Of a stretch of DNA of 64,000 bases, positions 35,936 through 48,969 are shown piece after piece (the first letter of the stretch is position 1; each line of letters begins with the position of its first letter). Origin of the DNA: Akebia trifoliata (taxonomy: Eukaryota > Streptophyta > Magnoliopsida > Ranunculales > Lardizabalaceae); contig CM030718.1 of NCBI GenBank assembly GCA_017979445.1, positions 26,903,021 through 26,967,020 of the forward strand, in the 5' to 3' direction. A model generated the notes under the pieces. That model was not told the DNA's origin and made no database searches. It saw nothing but the letters and a program-made list of their open reading frames with translations. A program made the position numbers and the translations under genes.

Positions 35936-36376
35936 CTAAAATAGCAATTTTGAGAATTTTTTTTTTTTTTTGGTCAAAAACTAACATCGTAATCAAAGTC
36001 TCGCCCCCAACGAGCAATTATGTCAAGAGAAGTGCCTTCAATGAATCTTGAGAGCTAAAAATAGTTGTAAACAACAAATCATTATATGTAACAACAGTTG
36101 CTCATATATGTCTGTTATTCATTTTACAAGGTACAATAGCTGCTTATCCCCTAAAAATACAAAACAATAGCTGTTTTCATAAGAAATACAATACAAGAAT
36201 AACTTAAAACAAAAGAAAACCAAGCAAAAATACAGAAAAAAAAAAAAAAAAAAACGAGAGGCAATTGTTTCTTTTTTTCTTTCTTTCCCTCTCTAATTAA
36301 TTATACAACAAACTCATCTCTGAATCACATTTTTTGTGGATTGAACGTTGGTTTTTTTTTCTTTCTAGCTTTCAAT

Positions 36377-39300
36377 TTATCTTCTTTGGAAGTTGAGGTA
36401 CTTGATACCGTAAGCAAAGACGAAGAAGAACAGAAGTACAAAGCCAATGTGGGCCAAGGCAACGTATCCGAGGAAGTCTTCTTCCCACCCAAACGCTTCC
36501 TTCAGGTATGCCTTCACTGTTGGACGCTCTAGACGCCCTGGGATTTCGACTAGGTTGGTCTTGTCGCCCACCTGAGAAGTCACAAGACCATAAAGAGTCC
36601 AAGCAACCGGAGAAGCCCAGTAGTACCACCTCCACCATATTGGGATTAGCTGCAAAGGTTGAGTCGAAAAGTGTCAGATTCCAGTAGCAACGAATCATGC
36701 ATGAAATGGGATCATTTAAATAGATTCTATCATTATATGGGTTGTAACTACATCCGGAATAGACCATTAAATGGGTAACTACATCCGAAATAGACCCAAA
36801 GGATGATATTCAACATCTACTTCTCTCTCTCTGCATCTTTTTGGATAATTAGTAAATTTTAGGCCATTGTTTTAGAGAAAAGTGTACTAATTTTTTTGGT
36901 GATGGGTTCTCTATATATAACCGCACACAGGCTAACTTTTGAATTTGATATTACGTACCGGCCTAGGGATGAGGAAACCAGAGAACAGATTCCAGAAACT
37001 CAAGAAGAACGACATAACAATAGCAGCAATTTGGTGTCCTGGAGTTAATGCGACAACCATCATTCCATACATCACGAAGTAGATGAAGCACATGACTATG
37101 AAGTAGTAGAACCAGAGGAACTTATCGAGTTTCCAATGAAACCCAATCATAGAGTAGAGGAGAAGTGTGTAGATAAGGGTTTGAATTGTCACGTAAATCG
37201 TCTCAATGGCCACCTGCATAACAAAGATATTCAGAATTAATTCCTTTAAACAATATGTCGTAGAAACAAAGATGGAAACCATCCCATTTAGAGAATAATG
37301 TGATCATGTAACCATCAAATCTTTGTCATTCGGATCATATTGAACGAACACGACCACATAATGCGCCATTTGGCTTACCAACTCATACAGTTTAACTATA
37401 AGAAATAAAAGAACTGAAAGCAATCAGTTTCTCTTACCTGAGCAAACGCGTAAGGCAATGGTGAATACATTCCTGCTGCTTTTTCACGGTAAAAAACTGT
37501 TCTCTCAATTGCCACAACAGATTGTACCGCAGATGCGTTGGTGGCTCCAAGGAAAAGAACAGCAGCGTACATAGCTCCCACCAGATTCAACAGATCTTGT
37601 TGTTTGTTCCTGTTTTGACAGAAAAAAACATTTAATCAACTTCAGATTGATATATGAAAGTCTCAGCTAGTGAGCAGACTAATGCTTCTGATTTCAAGTT
37701 TACTAAGAATTGAGATTATGGCTTCTTTTATAGCTCGAAATACCCATATAACTAGCCTTGAATGTTGAGTGTATATTTTCCTCCACTCTCGGGTGCCCAT
37801 GACTCTCTTATATTCATAGTTCTCCCCCTCTGCAAGAGATCGGTCGTTTGGAGTAGTTGGTTGGTTAACATGGTATTAGAGCGCTAGCCGCTAGGATTGT
37901 ATAGGTCATAGTTTTGATTCTTTCCACCCTCATGGATGAAGGGGAGTATTGAGTGTATATTTTCCTCCACTCTTGGGTGTGTCATACCGCAATTAAGTCC
38001 CATCACCCTCTTATATTAGTAGTTCTCCCCCCTCTCCAAGAGGTCGGTCTTTTGGAGTAGTTGGTTGGTTAACATGGTATCAGAGCGCTAGGTTCGTATA
38101 GGGTCACGGGTTCGATTCTTTCCACCCTTATGGATAAGGGGGAGTGTTGAGTGTATATTTTCACCACTCTCAGGTGTGTCATACCCCAGTTAAGCCCCGT
38201 GACCCTCTAATATTCATAGTTCTCCCCATCTCCAACAGATTGGTCTTTTGGAGTAGTTGGTTGGTTGACATAGTATGTCTCTTATATGCTGTGACCTGTA
38301 GTTGGGATCCAACCCTGCATTTGCAGCACATCTCCTATATCCCACTTATAGATGGTATTTACGTCTAAAATGCTTATTGATTTTAACCTTTTATCCATTT
38401 ATTAGCAATAACTACATCAGCAGCAACAATAGAAAAATAAAGGATTGTGACACTTACATTTGGTCTCCTTTATCCCAAAAAACGACACCAAAGAGAATTC
38501 CAATGATGATCGTCATGAAGAATCGAATTGCATTATATTGTGGATTCCTCCAGTATGACCAGTGTTGTTTCCAGAAACAAGCCATGCATTGAGTAATAAA
38601 GCCTTGGGAGTACTGAGTTGGGAAGTAAAGGTCCTTGGCACCTGGGGCCGGGGTGCTTAGTTCTTTGATAAGTTCCTGAGTCCTCCTGAAAAAGTCATCA
38701 AAAGAATAGTAAGACAATAATCGGAAAGACATGCGGTTAGACAATCGTTCTAATTACATTATCACATTCTACTTACTGATAGAGGGCGGAATTGGAGTAA
38801 ATTTCTGCAAAGTCTATATCATGTTGGGCTTCAACAGAAGCAGCACTGACTTCCAACATCCATGTAGCAGGATTGTAACCATCTTTGATCTTTGGAACCC
38901 CTGGGAGAGCCTGTAAGAGGTTTAATCCAAAGTTAGACTTATATTCAAAGAATCCATGTGGTGTGGACTCCCGATTGGTGGTACCCTTCCATATGTTTGT
39001 GCAAACTATTGTAATTGTTTAAAATTATCTAAATTTACTAGTCCATATCTTCAATAATTTGTTTTTAACATGTTTCTATTCGTTCTGGTCCAAGTTTAAC
39101 TAATAAATCAACGATTGGGCATGTTTAACTCCATAGAAATCCAAGAATTCAATGCAACCAAACAATGTAAATGAGAAAAGGATACTCACTTCAAAATATT
39201 CTATAAGTTTGTGAGATTGACGACCGAGAGGTCCACCATAAATCACTTGTCCTCCTCTCTTCATCAACAGTAGCTGCAATCAAAATGACATCAAGTTAAT

Positions 39301-42300
39301 AATCATAGATATTTAACTTCATAAAAAATAAAATAAAAAATTCTATAAAATGGAAACAAACCTCGTCAAAGGCTTCAAAAATATCGATGCTCGGTTGGTG
39401 AATTGTGCAAACAACAGTTCTTCCAGTATCGACTGTATTTCTCACCGTCCGCATAACAATAGCTGCAGCCCTAGCATCAAGTCCTGATGTTGGCTCATCC
39501 ATGAAGATGATTGATGGATTAGCAACCAATTCTACAGCTATTGTGAGTCTCTTTCTCTGTTCAGTTGAAAGACCATCTACTCCAGGAAGGCCAACAAGTG
39601 AATCTCTAATTGGTTTAAGCTCTACCAACTCCATAACTTCATCAACAAACATCTAAAACACAGAAAAAAAAAATCACAATCAACAAACTTTCCCTTTTAA
39701 GTCTAACTGATCAATATTCAAGTAAATGCAATTATACCTTTCGTGTTTCTACTTTTACTTCGGGAGCAAGACGAAGCCAGGCTGAGTACAAGAGAGATTC
39801 ATAGACAGTAACATGTGGAGAATGGATATCGTTTTGTTCACAATAACCACTAACCCGAGCAAATGTTGTTTGGTTCTTTGGGTAACCGGAAACGTTGATA
39901 CTTCCTTCAATGTACCCACCAGTCTTTCTTCCAGCTAGCACATCCATTAAAGTGGTCTTTCCAGCACCACTGACACCAACTAAAGCTGTTAGAATACCGG
40001 GTCTAAAAGCACCACTAACATTTCGTAACAATTGGAGACGGGTTTCATCAATTCCTTGGCTCTTCATTTCCTGATTAAAAGCAAAATAATCATCGTAAGT
40101 TTTTTATTTTATTGGATTTCAAAACGATAATGGGATGCCATTGTCATGTATGTCATCTAATAATGTATAAGAAAACCTGAATTTAAGCTTCTCTGATGCA
40201 TGAAAACATCCAAGTATTTCGATACAACTAAAAGAGCAATAATGTGAATCATACCCACGTAATGATATTTATTATGTTTCTTATACACTCAAAATCTTCT
40301 ATAGTAATAAAATACATGATGAGATTATAAATTTGGAAAAAATTGGATAAATGGTAGACCCCCAACAGTGTAGTGGTAAGGCAAGACAATGGTGCAAAGT
40401 GGGCCACTAACAAAAAATGATCCTAAGGTACTCCAAGTAAGAATGAAACCATTATTTGATAATAAAACAATTTCGATCAATCTTTTATAAGAATATCTTG
40501 AAAGTCTCAAAGAATTGATCACCAAATACTTGAGACAAGTGACTTACAGCGGGCATATCGACATAGTAGTTCACATGATTGAATGTGAGTGACAGAGGCT
40601 GGAAAGGCAAAACCATTCCTCTTCTCGGATTTTGTTCTCCACCGGAATTCTCTGGACCTCTCCTTACTGCCATATCAATACCTGTAATCATTGAAGCAAT
40701 ATCTATAAGGCGTTCCAAATATCAAATACAATGGCGTGAAAGATCACAACAAGACCAATATCTAACCTTCAGCAGAAGCTGAACTGATTTCTCCATTAGA
40801 TGTCCTCTTCTTTCTCCCCTCATCACCATCTTCTTCCACAATTACAGATTTAGAATCACCGCCAGCTGTAAAGAAATTTTAGGAGAAAGGTTAACATATT
40901 GAATAAAATTTGATGGAAAAAAAAAAGCTGGATTTATTAAACGAGAAATGATCACTTACGACTGAAGTAAGTCAATGCTAGAATAAAGAGAATATTGAAT
41001 AAGAGAGAAAACGCCATAAGAGCCCCAATACAAATCCAATACCAATACTCATCCACAAACAACCCTCTTCCCTTGAGAAGGGCCTTTCCAACTGTGGGTT
41101 GACGAGTCAGAGTGTCGTTGACGGGCTGTATCAAAGAAAAACAAAATAGCATTAATCTTGGATGATGAAGGCTTGTTATAGTTTAGATGTAGATGCTAGC
41201 ATTCAATCAAGAAAACAAATAATAATTGTGAAACTACGAGGAGATCTTACTTTGTTCCATCTGTCATCAAGAAATTCATTGATGGCTATGGCATTTTGTC
41301 CATACATCATAGGAGAAACATAGTAGCCCCAAACCATCCATGGTTGAAGATCATCTGCAGACACAGAAAGAAAAAGCTCCTTAGAATCCAATATTTTTCA
41401 TCAAATATTAACTGAATCCAAGTACACATCAGTACAAGAATCAAATACTAACCTTTGGCGACAATGTAACCTCCGAGGATAAAAACCATTAGCAAGGTAA
41501 ATGTACCAAGCGTATTTGCAACAACCATTGTTCTACCTGCGGCAGCAATGAACCGAAAGAGAGAGAGAGCCATCTGATGTACACCAAAGAACGCCAAGAA
41601 CTGTCGGAAAAACCTACATATATAGAAGATGTGTCAGAAAAGAAAAAGAAAATCAAACAATAGACCTTCCAACTTAAATGGAATCATATTTTTAGTGGCA
41701 ATTACCTGCTTGCAGAAGGAGCGAACCCGATCGTGTAGTATGTAAGAATAATCCATATCCCTGATTCCAGAAATGAGATGGGAATCCTAAGGACCCAAAT
41801 TGGCAAACCAAAAGCCCAAGCAGGGAAGAATAGAAAATCTCTTTGTTTATAGAATACAGGAAGCCTGAAAACAGTCATGGCAAGCTCTGCCATCCCATTA
41901 AACATCACATTGATCAAACTGAAAAACAGTGCTCCAAAATATTTTCCTCCATCTTCTAATTGACCATGCTTCATTTCTGTTCTCAAGAACACCGTCATGG
42001 CAATTAACGACATAATTGTTATCTGGGTAGTTTTGAATATGTATACAAAAGAGTTACGCTTCATCAGAAGCCACTCTCTTGCAAAGCAAGCCCTGAAGAG
42101 TTCCCAATTTGAGATTCCATATTTTTCGGTCACTAATGCAGCAGGATGAGCTCTAGATTTATCGTAAGGAACTCGAAGATCCATAGAGAGTTGTTGACCA
42201 ATGTGGAAAGATTTGAAGGCTTGGCAAAACTCTGCTACAGAGACATATCTGTAAGGTTGGTTCTTTTTGAACCAGTATTGTGGTTGATCCTTCTTAGACG

Positions 42301-44720
42301 TTACTTCTTGCAGAAAGTCTGCGACTCCTTTCCTGTCTGGACATTTGAAACCCGTGAATTCGAAAAATTCGAGGATATTCTCACGTGGACCTTGAAAGAC
42401 AATTTGGCCCTCTGAAAGTAGAATAATGTCGTCGAAAAGTTCAAATGTCTCGGGTGCGGGCTGTAGAAGAGAGATGATCATGGTTACTTCCATGATATGA
42501 ACCATCTGTCTCATAAACTTGACAATTTGAAAAGTGGTGGAACTGTCCAGCCCAGTTGATATTTCATCCATGAAGAGAGCTTTCGCTGGTCCAACCAACA
42601 TTTCCCCTGAATTGGAAAAAACCAATTACTGTTAGACCGTTTCTTTTTCTTCTTAATTTTTTTTTAATGTAAAAAACATGTTTAAAATGTAAAAACACAT
42701 ATTTTTTTTTAAAAGTCGAGTTTTTTTTTCATTGTTTTAATCGTTAGAGGTACAAAACACGTTTTAAACGAGACTTTAAATAAATAAATAAATGTAATAT
42801 TTTGTTACTATACATACCAGTAGTCACACGCTTCTTTTGTCCACCAGAGATACCCCTTCTCATCTCATCACCCACCATGATATCAGCACAGATATCCAAT
42901 CCAAGTATCTATAAACGAAAATCGTTACAAACAGGCTCGTTAAACTCAGCTTATTAAATAAGAAACGAAGGAAACTATACTGATATAGGTAAAAATTAAC
43001 AAACCTTGAGAACATAATCTGTAACCAGACTGGTTTCCTGGCCAGCCATTGCTGTGGCTTTCATGAATGCATCAATCTCAGGATCTGGTTTAATTCCTGC
43101 TTCCTTCTCACGCCTCGACAACTCTGCCAACATTTGATATCGGGTTCCAACACCTAAGCAGCGTCCAGAGAAATCTAACGTCTCTCTGACCGTCATCTCA
43201 CCATAGTGAAGATCATGTTGGCTAATATACGCACATGTTCTTTGAGGGACAAATTCTGTCAATTCATGACCACAATACGTGACCTTCCCATTTACCTGTT
43301 TATCTTATCAAGTTAGTAACAGACTGAAAACTAGTCTACACGACACATACATGTGTATGTGTATGTATGTAGGAGAAAAGAAAAAGAGGGAAGAACAAAC
43401 CCTTAGAGTTGTATCAAGCTTCCCTGCAAGTGCCTTCAATAGTGTTGTTTTCCCCGAACCCGGAGGTCCAAGTAGTAGTGTCATCCTGAAAATTACAAAA
43501 TCCATAAATTCGTCACGAAAATGATTTTTTAGAAAAGCTGATTTAACATATTTGTACTAAAACATTGCATCAACATGAAGAACAGATTGCTAATGTTGCA
43601 AAAAAGAAACAACTTTAGATGTTTGTAACACACCTTGAAGGTCTCACTACCCCATTCACATCATGAAGTATCTCCTTAACCCTTCTTTTCGATGGGGAAA
43701 GTTTCATCATACCAAGAATATCCTATCAAAAATAACAAATTGAAACAAAGAAAAAAGATTATTCATTGACAAAAAGAAACTATCAAAAATCAAACATGAA
43801 TATTATGTTTCAAAGATCATTAATTAGACTAACAATATAGATATATATAAATTTTCGACAAACCTTTTGCAAATTTGCAGCGAAAAGCAAAAATGAGAAA
43901 TGAAGATAAAATAAATAAATTAAATGGGTTGATTTCAAAATTCACAAAGAACGAAAAACGAAAAAGAAGATGAATGGGTTGTTTCCAAATTTCAATGACA
44001 AAATCAAAATTAAAGATAATAAAGTTTGCATCTTTTCATTATTAAAAGATAATAAAGATGTTTTACCAAAAGGGGAAAACAGGTATCAATATAATTAGAA
44101 TCTATTACTTAATCAAGAACTGATAATTAGATATATTACCTCTATATAATTCATTGTAGAATTGTACAGAGTAGGAAGTGCTCTGCTCCCAATATATGCA
44201 TCCGCCTCTATCGATAAATGATCAAATCGAACTTCAATCTTCGGAACCTCAATTCCAACCCTATTTAAAACAAAAAATTAATTACTTTAACAAGATAACT
44301 AAAACACACAAACAAAGATATAACAGATGAATTTAGCTAAATTTACCGATCGGTTCTGTCCCTGAGACGGCGAAGTAAGCGTTCATTATCCTCCTCGACG
44401 ACTTTGAGGATGCTCTCCATGAGTTGCTTCTTGTCTTGCATTCCGAGCTTCGTAACATCGACCTCATCACGACGAATTCTACCATTATCCATCACTTGTG
44501 TCAGAATTCCCTTCCTCATTCGATCGTAAGTTGGCAATCTTTCGATTGCCGCCCATTTAAGCTCCTCTTCATCATCATCTTCCCTTCCACTCCTCTGAAA
44601 TACATCTGGTGGAGCTGTCCAAACCTCTCGAATACTCGCTCTAGCCCTACTCGTCGTAGACCAACTCCGTCGACTACTCGTCGATCTCATTAGATCGTCT
44701 CCGGCTAAAGCCGCCGCCAT
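36377..44720 (-). CDS. Full-size PDR-type ABCG transporter, PDR1-like (20 exons)
   Basis: Exports lipophilic compounds across the plasma membrane using ATP (family role); this copy's substrate is unknown. Exons on the minus strand: 44347-44720, 44140-44260, 43634-43722, 43401-43485, 43005-43295, 42818-42908, 41706-42606, 41453-41613, 41251-41354, 40960-41125, 40767-40865, 40548-40681, 39738-40070, 39362-39652, 39190-39273, 38777-38910, 38458-38685, 37438-37609, 36959-37213, 36377-36649. All are GT-AG and in frame: 1461 residues (family 1400-1470). The start AACAATGGCG is the first real ATG of the frame. The reverse NBD-TMD order is clear: NBD1 Walker A GPPGSGKT (201-208), signature SGGQKKRV (341-348), [13 protein letters not shown]; first membrane domain; NBD2 Walker A GVSGAGKT (904-911), signature LSTEQRKR (1011-1018), [12 protein letters not shown]; second membrane domain ending NFQRR. 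Among proteins I recall it is closest to Nicotiana PDR1, less to ABCG36 or ABCG40. Intron 17 carries a TRIM. Confidence 0.95.
37763..38270 (+). mobile_element. Tandem TRIM: three LTRs and two internal domains (PDR intron 17)
   Basis: LTR copies at 37763-37870, 37947-38074 and 38145-38270 begin TGTTGAGTGTATATTTT (or TATTGAGTG) and end GGTTGGTTAACA (or GGTTGACA). The first two are followed directly by the PBS TGGTAT(T/C)AGAGCGCTA (37871, 38075), then about 70 bp with a GGTTCGATTCTTTCCACCC-like block and a purine tract (GGGGGAG) before the next LTR. LTR1 lacks about 20 bp seen in LTR2 and LTR3. No target duplication was recognised. The host intron's splice sites are intact. Confidence 0.85.
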
Positions 44721-45055
44721 TGTTACCGACTTCAAACTGTAATCTTTATCCTTGAATTCTTCTTTTTTTTTCACAAAAAGGTTGAATCTTGAATCTGAAT
44801 TCTGAAAAAAGTTTCAATCTTTCTACAGAATTTCCCTCAGATCTTACTCTTTCTCTTCATCTAATCATCAAGAATCGAATCGTCACAATTCATAAATCAG
44901 AAATCTCAGAATAGCCAATCAAAATCCCTAAAAGATCTTCCAGAGATGAACTTAGTGTTTCAGATTGGTTGGCAATGAAGAAAACGTTCTACCGACAGAA
45001 GAGAAGAGAAGAGAAGAGAGAGAGAGAGAGATGAAGATTAAGGTGTGAGTGAGGT

Positions 45056-45069
45056 CTATTAAATATGGA
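45056..45069 (-). promoter_or_regulatory. Possible TATA box of the PDR transporter gene
   Basis: On the minus strand CCATATTTAATAG lies about 340 bp upstream of the ATG, followed by a GA/CT-rich leader (44998-45032). Spacing suits a start site near 45030. Supported by sequence and position only. Confidence 0.4.
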
Positions 45070-45502
45070 AGAACAAATTCAAACCCTAATTTGTTGGTCA
45101 AAGTTACGATTCGGTCCAATCTTTCCGGCCAGCATCTTTGAAATTGAAATTTAATTAATTTATTATTTTTTTTCCCCTTAGAATCAGCTCTGTGTGTGTT
45201 TGCAGAAGCTTCAACGATGGCGCCTTTAGATGCAAAAAATAAGGAAAATGGGTGGCCGACAGTAGAATGACCAAATTGCCCCTAATATGGCCCCAAACAG
45301 ATATTTGTTATATTTTACACTTTAAATTTACATTAAAAAAAAGAGGGATGAAGCAATTGTTTTGCTATATTCGAAACGTCCTAACGAACTAACAGATTTA
45401 ACTAATTTTTTGAGTTACAGATACTGCTTCATGGAGTATGCTAGATATACAGCCACCGCGGCTTCTCATGAGAGTTTGGTGAGATTAAAGTCAATCGATT
45501 TT

Positions 45503-45651
45503 GTGTCGTGCTGCAGTGACTTCAAGATTGTACCTCATATCACACTTTTCTGATGTGAAAGTGTGTAGAAATCATAGATGCTTTTTCACTTGTATCTCAA
45601 TGAAGAAAATCTACGGTGATGTGATATGAAGTACAATGTTCAGCCTTATTC
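45503..45651. mobile_element. Fold-back MITE, type A arms (first of a cluster of three)
   Basis: Starts GTGTCGTGCTGCAGTGACTT, arm CAAGATTGTACCTCATATCA; right arm TGATATGAAGTACAATGTTC. Apex ATCATAGATGCTTTTTCACT / TCTCAATGAAGAAAATCTAC. It is separated from the next element by exactly 9 bp (ATTTTGAAA). Confidence 0.78.
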
Positions 45652-45660
45652 ATTTTGAAA

Positions 45661-45808
45661 GAATTTCGCTGGAATGACCTCAATTCACACTTTGTTGAAA
45701 GGGAGATGTGCACATGCTTTTCACTCGTATCTTCGTGAAAAGCATCTATGGATTTGGATACACCTTAGCATTAGCAAAGTGTGAATCGAGGTCGCTTCAA
45801 CATTATTC
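45661..45808. mobile_element. Fold-back MITE, type A-like arms (second of three)
   Basis: Ends GAATTTCGCTGGAATGACCT and AGGTCGCTTCAACATTATTC. Arms carry CAATTCACACTTTG and CAAAGTGTGAATCG; apex ATGCTTTTCACTCGTATCTT / GTGAAAAGCATCTATGG. The ATTTTG motif flanks both this and the first element, suggesting related or serial insertion. Confidence 0.78.
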
Positions 45809-45904
45809 TTTGAACCATGCATGGATTTTATACATTGTTTTAGAAACTAGAACAAAGTGATGGCCTTGATTCAACGAAAGTTAAATGATTCAGATATGAT
45901 TTTA

Positions 45905-46087
45905 GAATAATGTTATTAAAGTGACCTTAAGATTGGACTTCCCATTGCACACCTTGGCCATTAAAGCATATGGGAACCATAGATGCTTTCCTCAAGATAC
46001 GAGTGAAAAGAATATATGGTTCCTATCCACTCTCACGTCAAGATGTGCTATATGAGATCTAATCTTGAGGTCACTCCAGCAATACTC
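45905..46087. mobile_element. Fold-back MITE, type A arms, perfect 9-bp TSD (third of three)
   Basis: Ends GAATAATGTTATTAAAGTGA and GGTCACTCCAGCAATACTC. Apex CATAGATGCTTTCCTCAAGA / GAGTGAAAAGAATATATGG. Target duplication ATGATTTTA is perfect (45896-45904 and 46088-46096). Confidence 0.9.
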
Positions 46088-46134
46088 ATGATTTTATTTA
46101 GTAGAATTCTAGTCGGATTCATATTCAAATTTGG

Positions 46135-46168
<34 letters not shown>

Positions 46169-46389
46169 AAATCTAAATATGAATATACTCAAATTTGATC
46201 CGAGTTTAACTCACTTTAAGTTCTATCCAACGTGCAATAAAGTAAGTATAGAGATAATCTAATTTCAAAAATACGATCAGAGGAAACAAACCTTTATTGC
46301 TAATTTTATCGTTGAGACAATCACTTAAGGATTAATACAAATCTATACTTATTTTAAAGTTTCTTATTGAATATAAATTTTTTTTTTGA

Positions 46390-46665
46390 TAATCGGGTAT
46401 CCTTGTAGATATCGGACCGGACCAGGCCTGTATCTGCACTTTACCCAGTTCACGATAGTCTTGTCCAAAGAATAATCTCGGGGCATGTGCAATGCTCGCA
46501 CATCACACACACACACACACACACACACACCCCAAGTAAGTGAGAGTCTACCCTCGTGGTGGCCTCTGAGGAATTAATGTTCATACTGGGTATCGAACTC
46601 ACGACCTAAATACATTAACTCTTTATCGATCCAAAATTGCCATTAAGCCAAGCCCTCGGGGTTTC
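46390..46665 (-). mobile_element. tRNA-derived SINE containing an AC microsatellite
   Basis: On the minus strand there is an A-box-like GGCTTGGCTTAATGGC and B-box-like GAGTTCGATACCC, followed by ACCACGAGGG. Related copies lie at 57745-57908 and 63140-63360. A (CA)n tract sits at 46503-46530. The T run at 46380-46387 may be its tail. Confidence 0.65.
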
Positions 46666-48780
46666 TTCGTGAAAAGAAATTGGTCAAACCAAATTGAACA
46701 AGCACATGGTAAGGAATAATTGAATCCATAGGCATATATTATCAATCAAGAAGTGTAGATGTATCCGACGGGTTTGATTTCTAGTTTAATAGTTGCCCAA
46801 CTCCCTGTAGTACAATATCATTTTTCTTTTTCTTCTCTATTTAGAACTTTTGGTGCTATAGATTGCTTATTGTCTTTGCCAACAACTAAATGCTAATACC
46901 TTGAGTTAGTGCCACGTCTTAACATTGGCATCAAGTTGATTTTTACATGTATTTAAATAATTGGTGGGGCCAAAGAATTCTAGAATCTCCAATAACCAAC
47001 ACATAGGGAAGGTATATATGATCAACATTTTATATTTCCTCTTGGAATGAATCAAAATTACATTACGTTAAAAACTTTTACAACATCTTTTTATTATAAT
47101 AATTTCGTGACATAAAGTTGTACGGTCACGAGAACTGTGTTCAATGTTGATTGATTATTACACATAAATTAACTTTGATGGTTTATATCATTAACGTAAT
47201 TTTTTTTTTTAATAATATTATATATGTTAATGATTTTTGGACTCGAAAATTTTCACTTGGTCTACTCTGCTGACATGGCAAGGGTAGAGAATTATTGATC
47301 GTTTTTCTTGCGCCCTTATCATGTCAGCTAAGTACAGACTGAGTGAAAAATTTCGAGTCAGAAAATCACGACTATTACATATTAGTGTGTAATGGAGGAG
47401 AATTACAATTTGACTTATGGGACATCTCTGACGTCTATTTTGATGGCCCAATCAAACATTTGTTCAATTGAACAATGTTACAAGGATTGACTTTTAGTTT
47501 GTATTTATTTACTTAATTATAGATGAAGTAATTGTTCATATTTAAGCAAATTGTGCAAGCAATAAATAAAAAATTTCAAGGATTGTTATTGGATATACTA
47601 CCAAGGAATGGAAGTGTGGATTAATAGTAGGACGGTCGTTAATTTTATGTGTGAATGAGGATATTCGTAGACTTGCAATATTAGGAAAAGTAAGGAAGAT
47701 AACTGCCACTAGAGTCATCACGAGATATAATACGGGAATGGAATTTGTAACAAAACATTAAAGATAACATTGAATGAATCCACGATTGATGGTGAAATTT
47801 CATAAAACGATAATAACAACCACCGTATTTCTAGGGAAAAGATAATGGTATACCATTAGGAAAAATAAAGAAAACACTAAAGAGTGGTGATAAGTCTATA
47901 TATGAGAGGATTTTTGATTGATTTAACTCATTTTATTTATTTATATTATCCCAATTAACATAATGGTAATCTACTTTTGGCATCAAAATTACTTTGGCAG
48001 GTAGCACATCAATACTCATTATTAGTGATCGAAAGAGGGTTGAGGTTGTTGTGAATTTCGAGATGCGGGTGGATGGATGGAATTCAACTTGAGAAGTACA
48101 TACATTATTTGTAATGGTTGATGAAATCACTAGAGAAATAAATTATACAGAAAATTGTTAGAGTTAAGGATTTTAGGATAAGCATAACCAAGACTAAGTA
48201 TGTGAAATATAAATTGGACACTGACACCTAAGAAGAGGAATTCCTAATTAAATTTTTTTTTTTTTGATAAAACCTAATTAAAATTGATAGTCTAAAAATA
48301 CTTTGAAGTGATTAATTTCGTCATCTTGAGTCTATTAAATATAAGGATGAAGAGGTTAAGGAAAGTTTTCTCCTTATAATTAAATCATGATGGTTAAAGT
48401 AGAGTTGTTGTGGTTCTAGAGTACTTTGTAACAAATGCATAATCGATCAAATTAAAAAAAAAAATTATAAGACAATTGTAAGACCAGGGGTGGAGCCAGA
48501 ATTTTTTTGGTAGTGGGGGCAAACTATAGTTAATGATTTGAAGATGAATAATTTGGACGAGAAAAGTTGAAGAAAAGGATAGGTCATTTGGGGGGGGGGG
48601 AGGTAAATGTGGGTTTTGAAACTATGTCGAATATCAAAATAGTATTGAAACTATGTCGAATATCAAAATAGTATTCACCTAATCCTCGATTTAAAAAAAA
48701 AAAAAAAAATTATTTTAACCCACATCACTTTCTGTATTCATTTTGTATTAAATGACTTTACCTGACGGTCAAATTATATT
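46666..48780. other. Intergenic, no gene recognised
   Basis: AT-rich with T and A runs. A perfect 29-bp tandem duplication (GAAACTATGTCGAATATC... twice) lies at about 48616-48673, and GGGGTGGAGCCAGAATTTTT near 48487 looks like a transposon end. No coding signal was found. Confidence 0.5.
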
Positions 48781-48785
48781 TTAAA

Positions 48786-48969
48786 GAAAAAATAATGATC
48801 TTTTGACACCCCCCCTCTGACATACAGGCCCCCATCACAGAACTATAAATCATTCGCTTCGGGATATGTAGAATCATAAATCTTTTCCTTGTGTATCCCA
48901 AGTTAAATCATCTATGATTCTGTGATGGGGGTGTATGTCGGAGGGGGGGAGTCAGATTATCACTGACTC
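48786..48969. mobile_element. Fold-back MITE, type B arms
   Basis: Left arm AATAATGATCTTTTGACACC, CCCCCTCTGACATACAGG; right arm GTGTATGTCGGAGG and CAGATTATCACTGACTC. Apex ATCATTCGCTTCGGGATATG / GTATCCCAAGTTAAATCATC. No clear 9-bp flanks. Confidence 0.82.

Noticed and set aside
42146..42415. Open frame on the plus strand
   Set aside because: Antisense shadow of PDR exon 7.
44721..44774. N-terminal extension of the PDR protein (KKKEEFKDKDYSLKSVT before MAAALAG)
   Set aside because: The upstream in-frame start is GTG, not ATG. The ATG at 44720 has a good plant context (AACAATGGCG).
45503..46087. Possible CRISPR-like or regulatory array from repeated hairpins
   Set aside because: Eukaryotic sequence; the repeats are long inverted arms with transposon target duplications, not short direct repeats with spacers.
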